From: Polymorphobacter megasporae
GTDB lineage: Bacteria > Pseudomonadota > Alphaproteobacteria > Sphingomonadales > Sphingomonadaceae
Direction: 5' to 3'
NCBI RefSeq assembly: GCF_018982885.2
Contig: NZ_CP081848.1
Span: 1,488,001 to 1,552,000, forward strand
DNA length: 64,000 bases
Both the position numbers and the translations under genes were made by a program. Shown here piece after piece: positions 18,168 to 26,623 of this stretch (its first letter is position 1; each line of letters begins with the position of its first letter). The notes beneath the pieces were generated by a model. The model searched no databases. It saw nothing but the letters and a program-made list of their open reading frames with translations, and was not told the DNA's origin.

Positions 18168-18377
18168 ACATAGTTCCGCTGTCGGCTCTTGGTCGACGGC
18201 GGAGTTTGTTTGTTGGGGCGTTGGCCTTCTACATCGGGTCCGGCTGAATCCCCTTGCGATCTTGATTCGATCTGGTCGATGGCGGTAACGATTGCCCGCA
18301 ATCATATTTCCAGGGTGCGACGATCTCTTTCATCAGACTGGCTGCCAGCTTGATTACCGACGCTGGGAGCTACACGG

Positions 18378-19625
18378 GTGGCTCGAATTAGTCCGGTACC
18401 GATCCGAGTTCTTGACGGCGTCCGCGTGCTTGATCTCTCACGCGTGCTCGCCGGGCCGTGGTGCACCCAGATCCTGGCCGACTTTGGTGCCGACGTTCTC
18501 AAAATAGAATTGCCCGGTCGCGGTGACGATACCCGCGCGTGGGGCCCGCCGTTCGTCGGGGCGCCCGACGATCCCGACGCGCTCGGCGAGAGCGCGTATT
18601 ACCTGTCGTGCAACCGCAACAAGCGCTCGGCCGCGATCGACATCGCGCATGCCGAAGGGCGCGCCTTGCTGCTTCGCCTCGCGGCCGAGGCCGATATCGT
18701 CGTCGAGAACTTCAAGGTCGGCGGGCTGGCGAAATACGGCCTCGACTACCCCGCACTCGCGGCGATCAATCCACGGCTGGTCTATTGCTCAATCACCGGT
18801 TTCGGCCAGACCGGGCCGTACGCCGATCGCGCGGGCTATGATTTCGTCGCGCAGGCGATGGGCGGGTTCATGAGCATCACCGGCGAAGCCGATGGCCCGC
18901 CACTGCGCGCCGGGGTCGCGTCGTGCGATCTCGCCACCGGCATGTACGCGACGGTCAGCATCATGATGGCGCTGCGCCATGCCGAGGCGACCGGGGTCGG
19001 CCAGCATATCGACGTCGCGCTGCTCGATACGCAGATCGCGATGCTCGCCAACCAGTCGCTCAACTGGCTCGCGGGCGGTGTCACTCCCGGCCGTATGGGC
19101 AACCGCCACCCGACGATCGTACCGTACACGACCTTCGACGCCGCCGACGGGACGATCGTCATTGCGGTCGGCAACGACGGGCAGTTCCGCGCCCTGTGCG
19201 CCGAACTCGGCATCGCCGACCTCGGGACCGACCCGCGCTTTGCCACCAGCCGCGCCCGCCTCGCCAACCGCGATGCGATCGAGGCCGAAGTCCAGGCGCG
19301 TGTCGGCGTCTTCGACGCTGCCGCATTGATCGAGCGCCTGTCGGCGCGCGGCGTCCCCGCCGGGCCGGTCAACTCGATCCCGCAGGTCTTCGCCGATCCC
19401 GTCATCGCCGCACGCGGAACGGTCCACAATTTCGAGCGCGACGACGGCGTCGTCATCCCCTCGGTCGCGTTTCCCGGCAAGCTGTCGGCGACCCCCGCCG
19501 ACTATCGCGCTCCGCCGCCGTTCCTCGGGCAACACACGCGTGAGGCGTTGTCCGACTGGCTCACGATCGACGACGCGGCGCTCGACAGCCTCATCGCGGC
19601 AGGGGTCATCGCGCAGCACGATTGA
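18378..19625 (+). CDS. CaiB/BaiF family III CoA-transferase
   Basis: 415 residues from GTG 18378, with GGGAGC upstream. Family III CoA-transferases move CoA between carboxylic acids. The N-terminal LDGVRVLDLSRVLAGPWCTQ and LADFGADVLKIE are standard, as are the NFKVGGLAKYGLDY region (with a catalytic-type Asp in the GLDYPAL area) and GYDFVAQAMGG. The C-terminal half carries GVPAGPVNSIPQV and PVIAARGTVH. Substrate is not evident. It precedes the large NRPS-like gene by 100 bp on the same strand, so co-transcription is possible but not shown. Confidence 0.92.
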   Translation: MARISPVPIRVLDGVRVLDLSRVLAGPWCTQILADFGADVLKIELPGRGDDTRAWGPPFVGAPDDPDALGESAYYLSCNRNKRSAAIDIAHAEGRALLLRLAAEADIVVENFKVGGLAKYGLDYPALAAINPRLVYCSITGFGQTGPYADRAGYDFVAQAMGGFMSITGEADGPPLRAGVASCDLATGMYATVSIMMALRHAEATGVGQHIDVALLDTQIAMLANQSLNWLAGGVTPGRMGNRHPTIVPYTTFDAADGTIVIAVGNDGQFRALCAELGIADLGTDPRFATSRARLANRDAIEAEVQARVGVFDAAALIERLSARGVPAGPVNSIPQVFADPVIAARGTVHNFERDDGVVIPSVAFPGKLSATPADYRAPPPFLGQHTREALSDWLTIDDAALDSLIAAGVIAQHD

Positions 19626-19725
19626 TACGCAGCGCACTCCGGCGACACCGCAGACCCTAGCCGATCGCGCCGCCACGACGTAAAGCCAGCCAATTCTCCG
19701 CGCAGCTGGACCGATCCGAAGCCCC

Positions 19726-22700
19726 ATGCACCCGATCGAACCGGCATCGCCGCCGTACCCCCAGCCGCCGTACGCGCGCGACGAACTGCTTCACGAGATT
19801 TTCGCTGCGACCGCAGCGCGTTCGCCCGATGCGACCGCGCTGCGCCTCGCCGATCCCGATGTCGCGAGTGGACGGCGCAGCACGCTCACCTACGCCGATC
19901 TGGGCCGCCGGGCAGCGCAGGTCGCGCACTTCCTCCGTGACCGCGGCGTCGCGCGCGGCGACCGCGTCGTTCTCTGCCTGCCGCGCGGCCTCGATCAGTT
20001 TGCCGCGATCCTCGGCGTCCTCCAGGCGGGTGCCGCCTATGTCCCGGTCGACTGGGGCTTTCCCGCCGAACGGATCGACTTCATCGCCGCCGACGCTGCG
20101 GCCAAGCTGATCCTGACGACGGTCGAACGCCTCCACGACTTCGCCCACCCGCAGGTGGTGCCGCTCGACGACCGCCTCGGCGAAATCGCGACCGGCGAGG
20201 CGTGGCACTTCACGCGAAGCTCGACCGCCAACACTCCCGACGACCTCGCCTATATCATCTACACCTCGGGGACGACCGGGCGGCCCAAGGGCGTCGCGAT
20301 CCGCCACCGTAACATCGCGCATCTGGTCCGCTCGGAAAGCGCGATCCTCGGCTTGACCCCCGCCGACGTCGTTTTCCAAGGCTTCAGCCTCGCCTTCGAT
20401 ATGTCGCTCGAGGAGATGTGGCCCGCCTTCCTCGCCGGGGCCGAGCTCGTCGTCTCGAGCGAAGCGCTGGCGAAAAGCGGCCCCGAAGTCGCCGTCGCGA
20501 TCGCCCGCGAAGGCGTCACCGTCTGGCATTGCGTGCCGTCGCTCCTCGCGGTCGTCGATACGCCGCTGCCGCACGTCCGCCTGATCAACCTCGGCGGCGA
20601 GGCGTGTCCGCCCGATCTCGCGCGGCGCTGGGCGCGCGACGGGCTGCGGCTGCTCAACACCTATGGCCCGACCGAGACGTCGGTGACTGCGACGTGGGCC
20701 GAGTTGAGTGTGACTGCGCCGGTCACGATCGGCACGCCGCTGCCCGGCTACCGTGCATGGGTCGTTGGCGAGGACCTCATCGCGGTGCCGCCGGGAACCC
20801 CGGGCGAACTCGTTATCGGCGGTCCGGGGGTCGGGGAGGGCTATGTCGGCCTCGCCGAGCAGACCGCCGCCAAATTCGTTACGCTGACGCTCGACGCCGA
20901 CGCCGGTCCTGAACTCGTCTACCGATCGGGCGACCTCGTCACCGTCGGCGCCGATGGAAACATCGCCTTTGCCGGGCGGATCGATACGCAGGTCAAGATC
21001 CGCGGCTACCGCGTCGAGCTCGGCGAGATCGAGGCCGCGATCGGCGACGACCCCGCCGTCGCCGCGGCGGTCTGCGCGCTCCACGCCGCCGATGGCATCG
21101 AAACGCTCGTCGCGTACGTCGTCGCGCGTCCTGGCGCGACGATCGACACAACGCGGATTGCGACGGCGCTCAAGAACCGCCTGCCGTCGTACATGCGCCC
21201 CGGCCTGTACGAGCCGCTCGACCGGCTGCCGCTGCTCGTGTCGGGCAAGGTCGACCGCAAGGCACTCCCTGCGCCGGTCGCGCGCGCGGCGCCAACCTCG
21301 ATCGAGGCCCCCGCGACCGCTCTCGAAACCGAACTCCACCGCGCATGGAGCGAGATCTTCGCGCCGCTGCCGGTCTCGGTGACCGCCGATTTCTTCGAAG
21401 ACCTCGGCGGCCATTCGTTGCGCGCGGCGCGGGCGGTATCGCGCGCGCGCCAGCTGCCGGGGCTCGCCGAGCTGTCGATCAACGACCTGTACGCTGCGCC
21501 GACGATCCGCGCACTGGCGACGCGACTGGCGGCGCGCGGGGTCTCGGCCGGGGCGACGATGACGACGGCGTTCGCGCCGGTGCCGCAATTGCGCTTTGTG
21601 CTCTGCACGATCGCGCAGACGCTCGCGCTGCCGCTGATCTACGCCTTCGCCGGGTTGCAGTGGCTGCTGCCGTATCTGGCCTATGTCTATTGGGCGTCGA
21701 ACGGCCTGACGCGCGCGCAGGCGGCGGCAGCAGGAGCCGCGGCGTTCATCGCGCTGCCGCCGATCCTGTTACTGATCTCGGTCGCGTGCAAATGGCTCGT
21801 CCTCGGGCGGACCAAGGCGGGTGAGTATCCGCTGTGGGGCCTTTATTACTTCCGCTGGTGGTTCGTCCGCCGCGTCCTCGAGACCGTCGCCTCGCAGTAT
21901 CTCGCGGGCACCCCCGCCTTTGCATCCTACTATCGGTTGCTCGGAGCGAAGGTCGGGCGCGACGCGCTGCTGCTGTGCGATTTCATCGACACCGCCGACC
22001 TTGCGACGATCGGCGATGATGCCTCGCTCGATTCGGGATCGATGCTCGCGACGAGCGCGGTCGAGGGCGGACTGCTCAAGCTCGGCCCGGTCGTGGTCGG
22101 CGCGCGCGCGACGATCGGCGCGATGGCGGTGGTCGGGCGCGGCGCGCACGTCGGCGACGGCGCGATGCTCGACGGACTGTCGGCGCTGCCGACCGCTGGG
22201 ATCATTCCGGCGGGCGAGCGCTGGTCGGGATCGCCTGCCGAGTTCGCCGGCAAGCACGCCGCCGACCTGCCGCCGCGCGCGAGTGCTGTCCGCCGCCACG
22301 TCACCGCCTTCGCCTTGCTCGTCGCCGCCGGCCTGTTGCCGATCGCGGCATTGATCCCGATCGCCCCCGGCCTGATCGCGATGATCGAGGTCGACTGGTC
22401 GACTGAGGGGTATAGCTTCGTCGCCTTCTCGCCGCTGCTCGCGACCGCCTATGTCATCCTGATGTGCGCGCTGATGGCGGCGGTGAAGTGGGCCCTGCTC
22501 GGCCGCGTCCGCCCGGGTGTCCACGCCGTGACGAGCGGCTTCTACCTGCGCTTCTGGATCGTCCGCCAGCTCGGCGCGCTCGCGCTCGAACTGCTCCACC
22601 CGATCTATGCGACCTTGTTCGTCCGCCCGTGGTTCCGGCTTATGGGCGCGAACGTCGGCCGCCGCGCCGAGATTTCGACCGCGACCTCGGTGGTCCACGA

Positions 22701-23694
22701 TCTGGTCACGATCGGCCCCGAAAGCTTCATCGCCGACGGCGTCGTCCTCGGTGCGGCGCAGGCCGAGCCGGGGCGCATCCGCCTTGCCGCGACGATAGTC
22801 GGGCGGCGGACCTTCGTCGGCAACAGCGCGCTGATTCCTGCCGGGAGCATCCTCGGCGACGACTCGCTGATCGGCGTGCTGTCGCGCCCGCCCGAGGAGC
22901 CTGCGCTCGCCGCGACGCCGGGGGCGACGTGGTTCGGCTCGCCGCCGCTGCGGCTGCCGGCGCGGCAGGTCGCGACGATGTTCGACGAAGGCGCGCGCTT
23001 CAATCCGCCGAAGCGACTGGTCGCGGCGCGACTGACGATGGAGACGCTGCGGACGATCCTGCCGCTGTCGATCTTCATCTCCTTGCTCAGCCTCCTGCTC
23101 AGCGTCGTCGGCGACCTTGCCGACATGCCGCACCCCGCCGAGGCGATTGCGATCTGGTTCGCGCCGCTGTATTTCGCCTTCGTCCTCGTCGCCGGACTTG
23201 CGGTCGTCGCGCTCAAGTGGATCGTCGTCGGTGAATATCGCGCGACGACCAAGCCGCTGTGGAGCTGGTTCGTCTGGCGGACCGAACTCGTCACCGCGAC
23301 GTACGAGAACCTCGCGGTCAATCTCCTCCTCGCACCGTTGCGCGGAACCCCGTGGCTGGCGGCGTATTTCCGCTTGATGGGGGCGAAGATCGGCCGCCGC
23401 GTCTATCTCGACACCACCGACATGACCGAGTTTGACTTGATCGAGATCGGCGACGACGCGGCCTTGAACGATGCCGCCGGGCTCCAAACGCATTTGTTCG
23501 AGGACCGCGTGATGAAAGTGTCGGCGGTCCGCATCGGTGCCCGCGCGACGGTCGGGTCGCTCGCGATCGTCCTGTACGACGCCGTGGTCGACGACGGCGC
23601 CGAACTCGGCGACCTGTCGGTCCTGATGAAGGGCGAATCACTCGCTCCCGGCACGGCGTGGGAAGGATCGCCCGCCCGGCCCGCCGCGCGGTGA
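19726..23694 (+). CDS. Pls/PosA-type NRPS-like membrane peptide synthetase
   Basis: 1322 residues. An adenylation domain (about 20-520) has the core motifs IIYTSGTTGRPKG, NTYGPTE, YRSGDL, GYRVELGEIE and GKVDRKALP. A carrier domain has Ser564 in GGHSLRA as the phosphopantetheine site. The remaining 700 residues contain about six transmembrane helices in three pairs, each followed by a repeated soluble unit (compare YRLLGAKVGRD, FRLMGANVGRR, FRLMGAKIGRR) with left-handed beta-helix character. This layout matches epsilon-poly-L-lysine synthetase (Pls) and PosA-type enzymes, where the tandem C domains join amino acids into a homopolymer without condensation or thioesterase domains. Aligned by eye to PheA, the pocket reads D-M-E-S-I-L-T-V-T-K; the Glu could favour a cationic residue, which is only an inference. 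The TGA stop overlaps the phosphopantetheinyl transferase GTG start. Confidence 0.9.
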   Translation: MHPIEPASPPYPQPPYARDELLHEIFAATAARSPDATALRLADPDVASGRRSTLTYADLGRRAAQVAHFLRDRGVARGDRVVLCLPRGLDQFAAILGVLQAGAAYVPVDWGFPAERIDFIAADAAAKLILTTVERLHDFAHPQVVPLDDRLGEIATGEAWHFTRSSTANTPDDLAYIIYTSGTTGRPKGVAIRHRNIAHLVRSESAILGLTPADVVFQGFSLAFDMSLEEMWPAFLAGAELVVSSEALAKSGPEVAVAIAREGVTVWHCVPSLLAVVDTPLPHVRLINLGGEACPPDLARRWARDGLRLLNTYGPTETSVTATWAELSVTAPVTIGTPLPGYRAWVVGEDLIAVPPGTPGELVIGGPGVGEGYVGLAEQTAAKFVTLTLDADAGPELVYRSGDLVTVGADGNIAFAGRIDTQVKIRGYRVELGEIEAAIGDDPAVAAAVCALHAADGIETLVAYVVARPGATIDTTRIATALKNRLPSYMRPGLYEPLDRLPLLVSGKVDRKALPAPVARAAPTSIEAPATALETELHRAWSEIFAPLPVSVTADFFEDLGGHSLRAARAVSRARQLPGLAELSINDLYAAPTIRALATRLAARGVSAGATMTTAFAPVPQLRFVLCTIAQTLALPLIYAFAGLQWLLPYLAYVYWASNGLTRAQAAAAGAAAFIALPPILLLISVACKWLVLGRTKAGEYPLWGLYYFRWWFVRRVLETVASQYLAGTPAFASYYRLLGAKVGRDALLLCDFIDTADLATIGDDASLDSGSMLATSAVEGGLLKLGPVVVGARATIGAMAVVGRGAHVGDGAMLDGLSALPTAGIIPAGERWSGSPAEFAGKHAADLPPRASAVRRHVTAFALLVAAGLLPIAALIPIAPGLIAMIEVDWSTEGYSFVAFSPLLATAYVILMCALMAAVKWALLGRVRPGVHAVTSGFYLRFWIVRQLGALALELLHPIYATLFVRPWFRLMGANVGRRAEISTATSVVHDLVTIGPESFIADGVVLGAAQAEPGRIRLAATIVGRRTFVGNSALIPAGSILGDDSLIGVLSRPPEEPALAATPGATWFGSPPLRLPARQVATMFDEGARFNPPKRLVAARLTMETLRTILPLSIFISLLSLLLSVVGDLADMPHPAEAIAIWFAPLYFAFVLVAGLAVVALKWIVVGEYRATTKPLWSWFVWRTELVTATYENLAVNLLLAPLRGTPWLAAYFRLMGAKIGRRVYLDTTDMTEFDLIEIGDDAALNDAAGLQTHLFEDRVMKVSAVRIGARATVGSLAIVLYDAVVDDGAELGDLSVLMKGESLAPGTAWEGSPARPAAR

Positions 23695-24461
23695 TCGGCT
23701 GGCGGCTGGCGGATGTCGGCGGCGACGTCGGCAGCTTCACCGGCCCGGTGGCGCTACTTCTGCCAGAGGCCGAGGTCGCAGGCCTCGCCCCGTTGACGAC
23801 CGCGCAGCTCGCCGACGCGGCGCATGGGGGGGCCCCGAGCGTCCTCCGCCGTCAGCTCCTCGGGGCGCTGGCGCAGCGGGTGCTCGGGATCGATGCGCGT
23901 GATGTGCGCCTGCTGTGCGGCGCGGATGGACGTCGGTTCCTGAATGAGCCGACGGTGTTCGCCAGCGTCGCGTGGCGCCCTGGCTGGATCGCAGCGGCGA
24001 TCGCCCCGACGCCGATCGGGATCGACGTCGAACTCGTCGCCGAGGCTGAGGCCGCCCGCGACATCGCTCTCGCCGGGTTCGACGCGAACCCCGCCGACCT
24101 CGCAGCTTGGCACGGACCTGCCGGAATCTGGGCGGCAAAGGAGGCCGCGCTCAAGGCGAACGGCCGTGACCTGACGTCACCGCCGCAGCGCTGGATTTTC
24201 AACGCCATGACCCTCGCCGCAGGCGAGTCCGCGCCGCTGGCGATCACGCTCGAGCGGCACAATCCGGTCGTGGTCGCGCTTGCTGTTGGGATTCGACTGG
24301 CGGAGTCGGAGGGATTCGAACCCTCGGTACCGGTTACCCAGTACGGCAGTTTAGCAAACTGCTGGTTTCAGCCGCTCACCCACGACTCCGCGAAGCGACG
24401 GGCTATACCGAAGCGTTATACGCTCTGCAATGTGCGGATTTACCGGCCGACGCTGGTGTAG
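23691..24461 (+). CDS. 4'-phosphopantetheinyl transferase (Sfp type), frame runs through tRNA-Ser
   Basis: Start GTG 23691 overlaps the synthetase stop (GTGA), so the two are translationally coupled; an upstream in-frame GTG at 23658 lies inside the synthetase. The enzyme moves phosphopantetheine from CoA to the carrier Ser, presumably of the synthetase just upstream. Motifs are PIGIDVELV and WAAKEAALKANGR, giving the Mg2+ ligands (Asp, Glu) and the Lys. Recognisable family sequence ends near VVVALAVG (about base 24290). The frame then continues antisense through tRNA-Ser and into the end of the UDP-glucose dehydrogenase gene before a stop at 24459-24461, adding about 57 unrelated residues to a 256-residue product. 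Confidence 0.85.
   Translation: MIGWRLADVGGDVGSFTGPVALLLPEAEVAGLAPLTTAQLADAAHGGAPSVLRRQLLGALAQRVLGIDARDVRLLCGADGRRFLNEPTVFASVAWRPGWIAAAIAPTPIGIDVELVAEAEAARDIALAGFDANPADLAAWHGPAGIWAAKEAALKANGRDLTSPPQRWIFNAMTLAAGESAPLAITLERHNPVVVALAVGIRLAESEGFEPSVPVTQYGSLANCWFQPLTHDSAKRRAIPKRYTLCNVRIYRPTLV
24298..24389 (-). tRNA. tRNA-Ser(GCU)
   Basis: Minus-strand cloverleaf with acceptor GGAGTCG/CGACTCC, anticodon stem GCAGT/ACTGC around TTGCTAA (anticodon GCT), a long variable arm as in class II tRNAs, T loop GGTTCGAATCCC, and encoded CCA. Its 3' end faces the phosphopantetheinyl transferase gene, which overlaps it on the other strand. Confidence 0.96.
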
Positions 24462-25741
24462 GCGATCCCGCGGCGCGCCATCTCGTCGGGGCGGTAGACA
24501 TTGCGCAGGTCGACGAGCACCGGGTGCGCCATCGCCTTGCCCAGCCGGTCGATGTCGAGCCCGCGGAATGCGTCCCATTCGGTCATCAGCACGGTCGCAT
24601 CCGCCCCGGCGACGCAGTCGTACGGGTCGGTCGCATAATCGACTTCGGTCAGCACGAGCTTCGCCTGCTCGACGCCCTCGGGGTCGAACGCGCGGATCTT
24701 TGCGCCGGCGTCCTGAAGCGCCTGGACCACCGCGATCGCGGGTGAATCGCGCATGTCGTCGGTGTTCGGCTTGAAGGTCAGGCCGAGGATCGCGATCGTC
24801 TTGCCGCGGACGCTGCCGTCGCACGCGGCGACGACCTTGCGCGCCATCGCCCGCTTGCGCTGGTCGTTGACCGCCGCGACGGTCTCGACGATCCGCACCG
24901 GCGTGCCGAAGTCCTGCGCGGTCTTGATCAGCGCGAGCGTGTCCTTGGGGAAGCACGACCCGCCATAGCCCGGGCCGGCGTGGAGGAATTTCGAGCCGAT
25001 CCGGTTGTCGAGGCCGATGCCGCGCGCGACGTCTTGGACGTTCGCGCCGACCGCCTCGCACAGGTCGGCGATCTCGTTGATGAAGGTGATCTTGGTCGCG
25101 AGAAAGGCGTTTGCGGCGTATTTGATCAGCTCGGCGGTGCGCCGCGCGGTGAACAGTAGCGGCGATGAGTTGATGAACAGCGGGCGATATATCTCGGTCA
25201 TCACCGCGCGCGCCGCCGCGTCTTCGGTGCCAACGACGACGCGATCGGGGAATTTGAAGTCGCGGATCGCCGCGCCCTCGCGAAGGAATTCGGGGTTCGA
25301 CACGACGGCGAAACGCGCGTCGGGATTGGCCTCGTGGAGAACGCGCTCGACCTCGTCGCCGGTGCCGACAGGGACGGTCGACTTGGTCACGATGACGGTG
25401 TCGCCGGTGCACGCCCGCGCGATTTCCTTCGCTGCGGCAAAGACATAGCTGAGGTCGGCATGGCCGTCGCCGCGGCGCGACGGGGTCCCGACGGCAATGA
25501 ACACCGCCTCGGCGTTGGCGACCCCGGCGGCGAGATCGGTGGTGAAGGTCAGGCGGCCGGCGCGGGCGTTGCCGGTGACCAGCTCGGCGAGGCCAGGTTC
25601 GAAGATCGGCATGACCCCGGCACGGAGCCGCTCGATCTTCGACGGATCATTGTCGACGCAGACGACATCATGGCCGAAATCGGCAAAGCACGCTCCTGAG
25701 ACGAGGCCGACATAGCCCGCGCCGATCATCGTTATCCGCAT
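24440..25741 (-). CDS. ugd: UDP-glucose 6-dehydrogenase
   Basis: 433 residues from ATG 25741 (MRITMIGAGYVGLVSGACFA), the Rossmann start of the family. It makes UDP-glucuronate from UDP-glucose with two NAD+, feeding exopolysaccharide or glycosphingolipid synthesis; sphingomonads use glucuronate in glycosphingolipids. Catalytic Cys lies in GPGYGGSCFPKDT, with the EFLREGAA motif upstream and the C-terminal LGLTFKPNTDDMRDSPA segment. An 8-codon upstream extension exists but lacks family support. The 3' end overlaps the extended phosphopantetheinyl transferase frame. Confidence 0.95.
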   Translation of the reverse strand: MRITMIGAGYVGLVSGACFADFGHDVVCVDNDPSKIERLRAGVMPIFEPGLAELVTGNARAGRLTFTTDLAAGVANAEAVFIAVGTPSRRGDGHADLSYVFAAAKEIARACTGDTVIVTKSTVPVGTGDEVERVLHEANPDARFAVVSNPEFLREGAAIRDFKFPDRVVVGTEDAAARAVMTEIYRPLFINSSPLLFTARRTAELIKYAANAFLATKITFINEIADLCEAVGANVQDVARGIGLDNRIGSKFLHAGPGYGGSCFPKDTLALIKTAQDFGTPVRIVETVAAVNDQRKRAMARKVVAACDGSVRGKTIAILGLTFKPNTDDMRDSPAIAVVQALQDAGAKIRAFDPEGVEQAKLVLTEVDYATDPYDCVAGADATVLMTEWDAFRGLDIDRLGKAMAHPVLVDLRNVYRPDEMARRGIAYTSVGR

Positions 25742-25888
25742 GTCTGCTCCCGTCCGCTGCTGCACTGCGGTAGCAGCGGTGCCGGGCGTTGGGAAGGCGC
25801 GCCCAGACGAGCGCGGGCATTCTGGACTTTGGCGGAGCCGCGCGGCAAGGATGCACGGGGGCGTCGATCGTCGAGCGGGAGTAAATCG

Positions 25889-26554
25889 ATGCGGATCACG
25901 CTGGCCCTGGCGGCAATTCTATGTGCGGTGCCGGCATTGGCGCAGGAGCAACCGCCGGCCACGCCCGACGCAGCGCTTGTGCCGCAGACCGAAACGCCCC
26001 AGCCTCCGAGCGCCCAGTCTGTGCATCCCGCGACACCGCCGGTCGACCCTGGCTTCGCGCATCCGCCCGCCGACACTTATGAGGAGGGCGATGTCATCGC
26101 CGCTGCCGAGGGCGCGTTCGGCAAGGGTGCGGAAGGCGCGGCGAAGCTGATCGAAAAGGCGTTCAAGGACCTCGGCCGCCCCAACGGCTATATCGTCGGG
26201 CGCGAGGCGTCGGGGGCGTTCTTCATCGGGCTGCGCTACGGCTCGGGGACGCTGTATTCGAAGGTCGAGGGCGAGCAGCCGGTCCACTGGACCGGGCCGT
26301 CGGTCGGCTTCGACGTCGGCGGCGACGGCGACCGCGTCTTTACGCTGATCTACCACCTCGACGACACCAACGACCTGTTCCGCCGCTACCCCGCGGCGGA
26401 GGGCAAAGCGTATCTGATCGGCGGCTTCACCGCGACGTACAACCAGCGCGACAACGTCATCCTCGTGCCGATCAAGCTCGGCGTCGGCTGGCGGCTCGGG
26501 GTCAATGCGGGGTGGGTCAACTACACGCGGTCGAGCCGACTGCTGCCGTTCTAG
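25889..26554 (+). CDS. DUF1134 (EipA-like) periplasmic protein
   Basis: 221 residues from ATG 25889, preceded by GGGAG. A clear signal peptide (MRITLALAAILCAVPALAQ) is followed by a Pro-rich spacer (residues about 20-60), then the DUF1134 domain starting near TYEEGDVIAAAEGAFGKGAE with GREASGAFFIGLRYG, FDVGGDGDRVFTLIYHL and a C-terminal GWRLGVNAGWVNYTR. In Brucella the family member EipA is a periplasmic beta-barrel-like protein needed for envelope integrity. No operon partners are evident. Confidence 0.9.
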   Translation: MRITLALAAILCAVPALAQEQPPATPDAALVPQTETPQPPSAQSVHPATPPVDPGFAHPPADTYEEGDVIAAAEGAFGKGAEGAAKLIEKAFKDLGRPNGYIVGREASGAFFIGLRYGSGTLYSKVEGEQPVHWTGPSVGFDVGGDGDRVFTLIYHLDDTNDLFRRYPAAEGKAYLIGGFTATYNQRDNVILVPIKLGVGWRLGVNAGWVNYTRSSRLLPF

Positions 26555-26623
26555 GCGGCCATCACACGCGCTTGACCTTCCGCCCCTGGAAGGGTCGATG
26601 GTCGCGTGACCGGCGTCGGACCC

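Larger units (their letters stand above)
17717..18377. other. Long AT-rich intergenic region
   Basis: 660 bp between the EAL operon (leftward) and the CoA-transferase (rightward), with markedly lower GC at about 17860-18060 than anywhere nearby. It contains tandem GTTTATA at 17888-17894 and 17898-17904, a hairpin at 17978-17994, a 20-codon ORF at 18050-18112 and overlapping hairpins at 18136-18167. A 76-codon frame on the minus strand at 18075-18305 has no recognisable features and is probably not a gene. Confidence 0.75.

Noticed and set aside
18075-18305. 76-codon minus-strand frame in the AT-rich gap
   Set aside because: No ribosome site or recognisable domain; Cys/Arg-rich random look; antisense to the 20-codon ORF end.
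19657-21588. 643-codon minus-strand frame opposite the synthetase
   Set aside because: Antisense to clear adenylation motifs; Arg/Asp-rich content typical of high-GC shadows.
21769-23493. 574-codon minus-strand frame opposite the synthetase membrane part
   Set aside because: Low-complexity antisense shadow.
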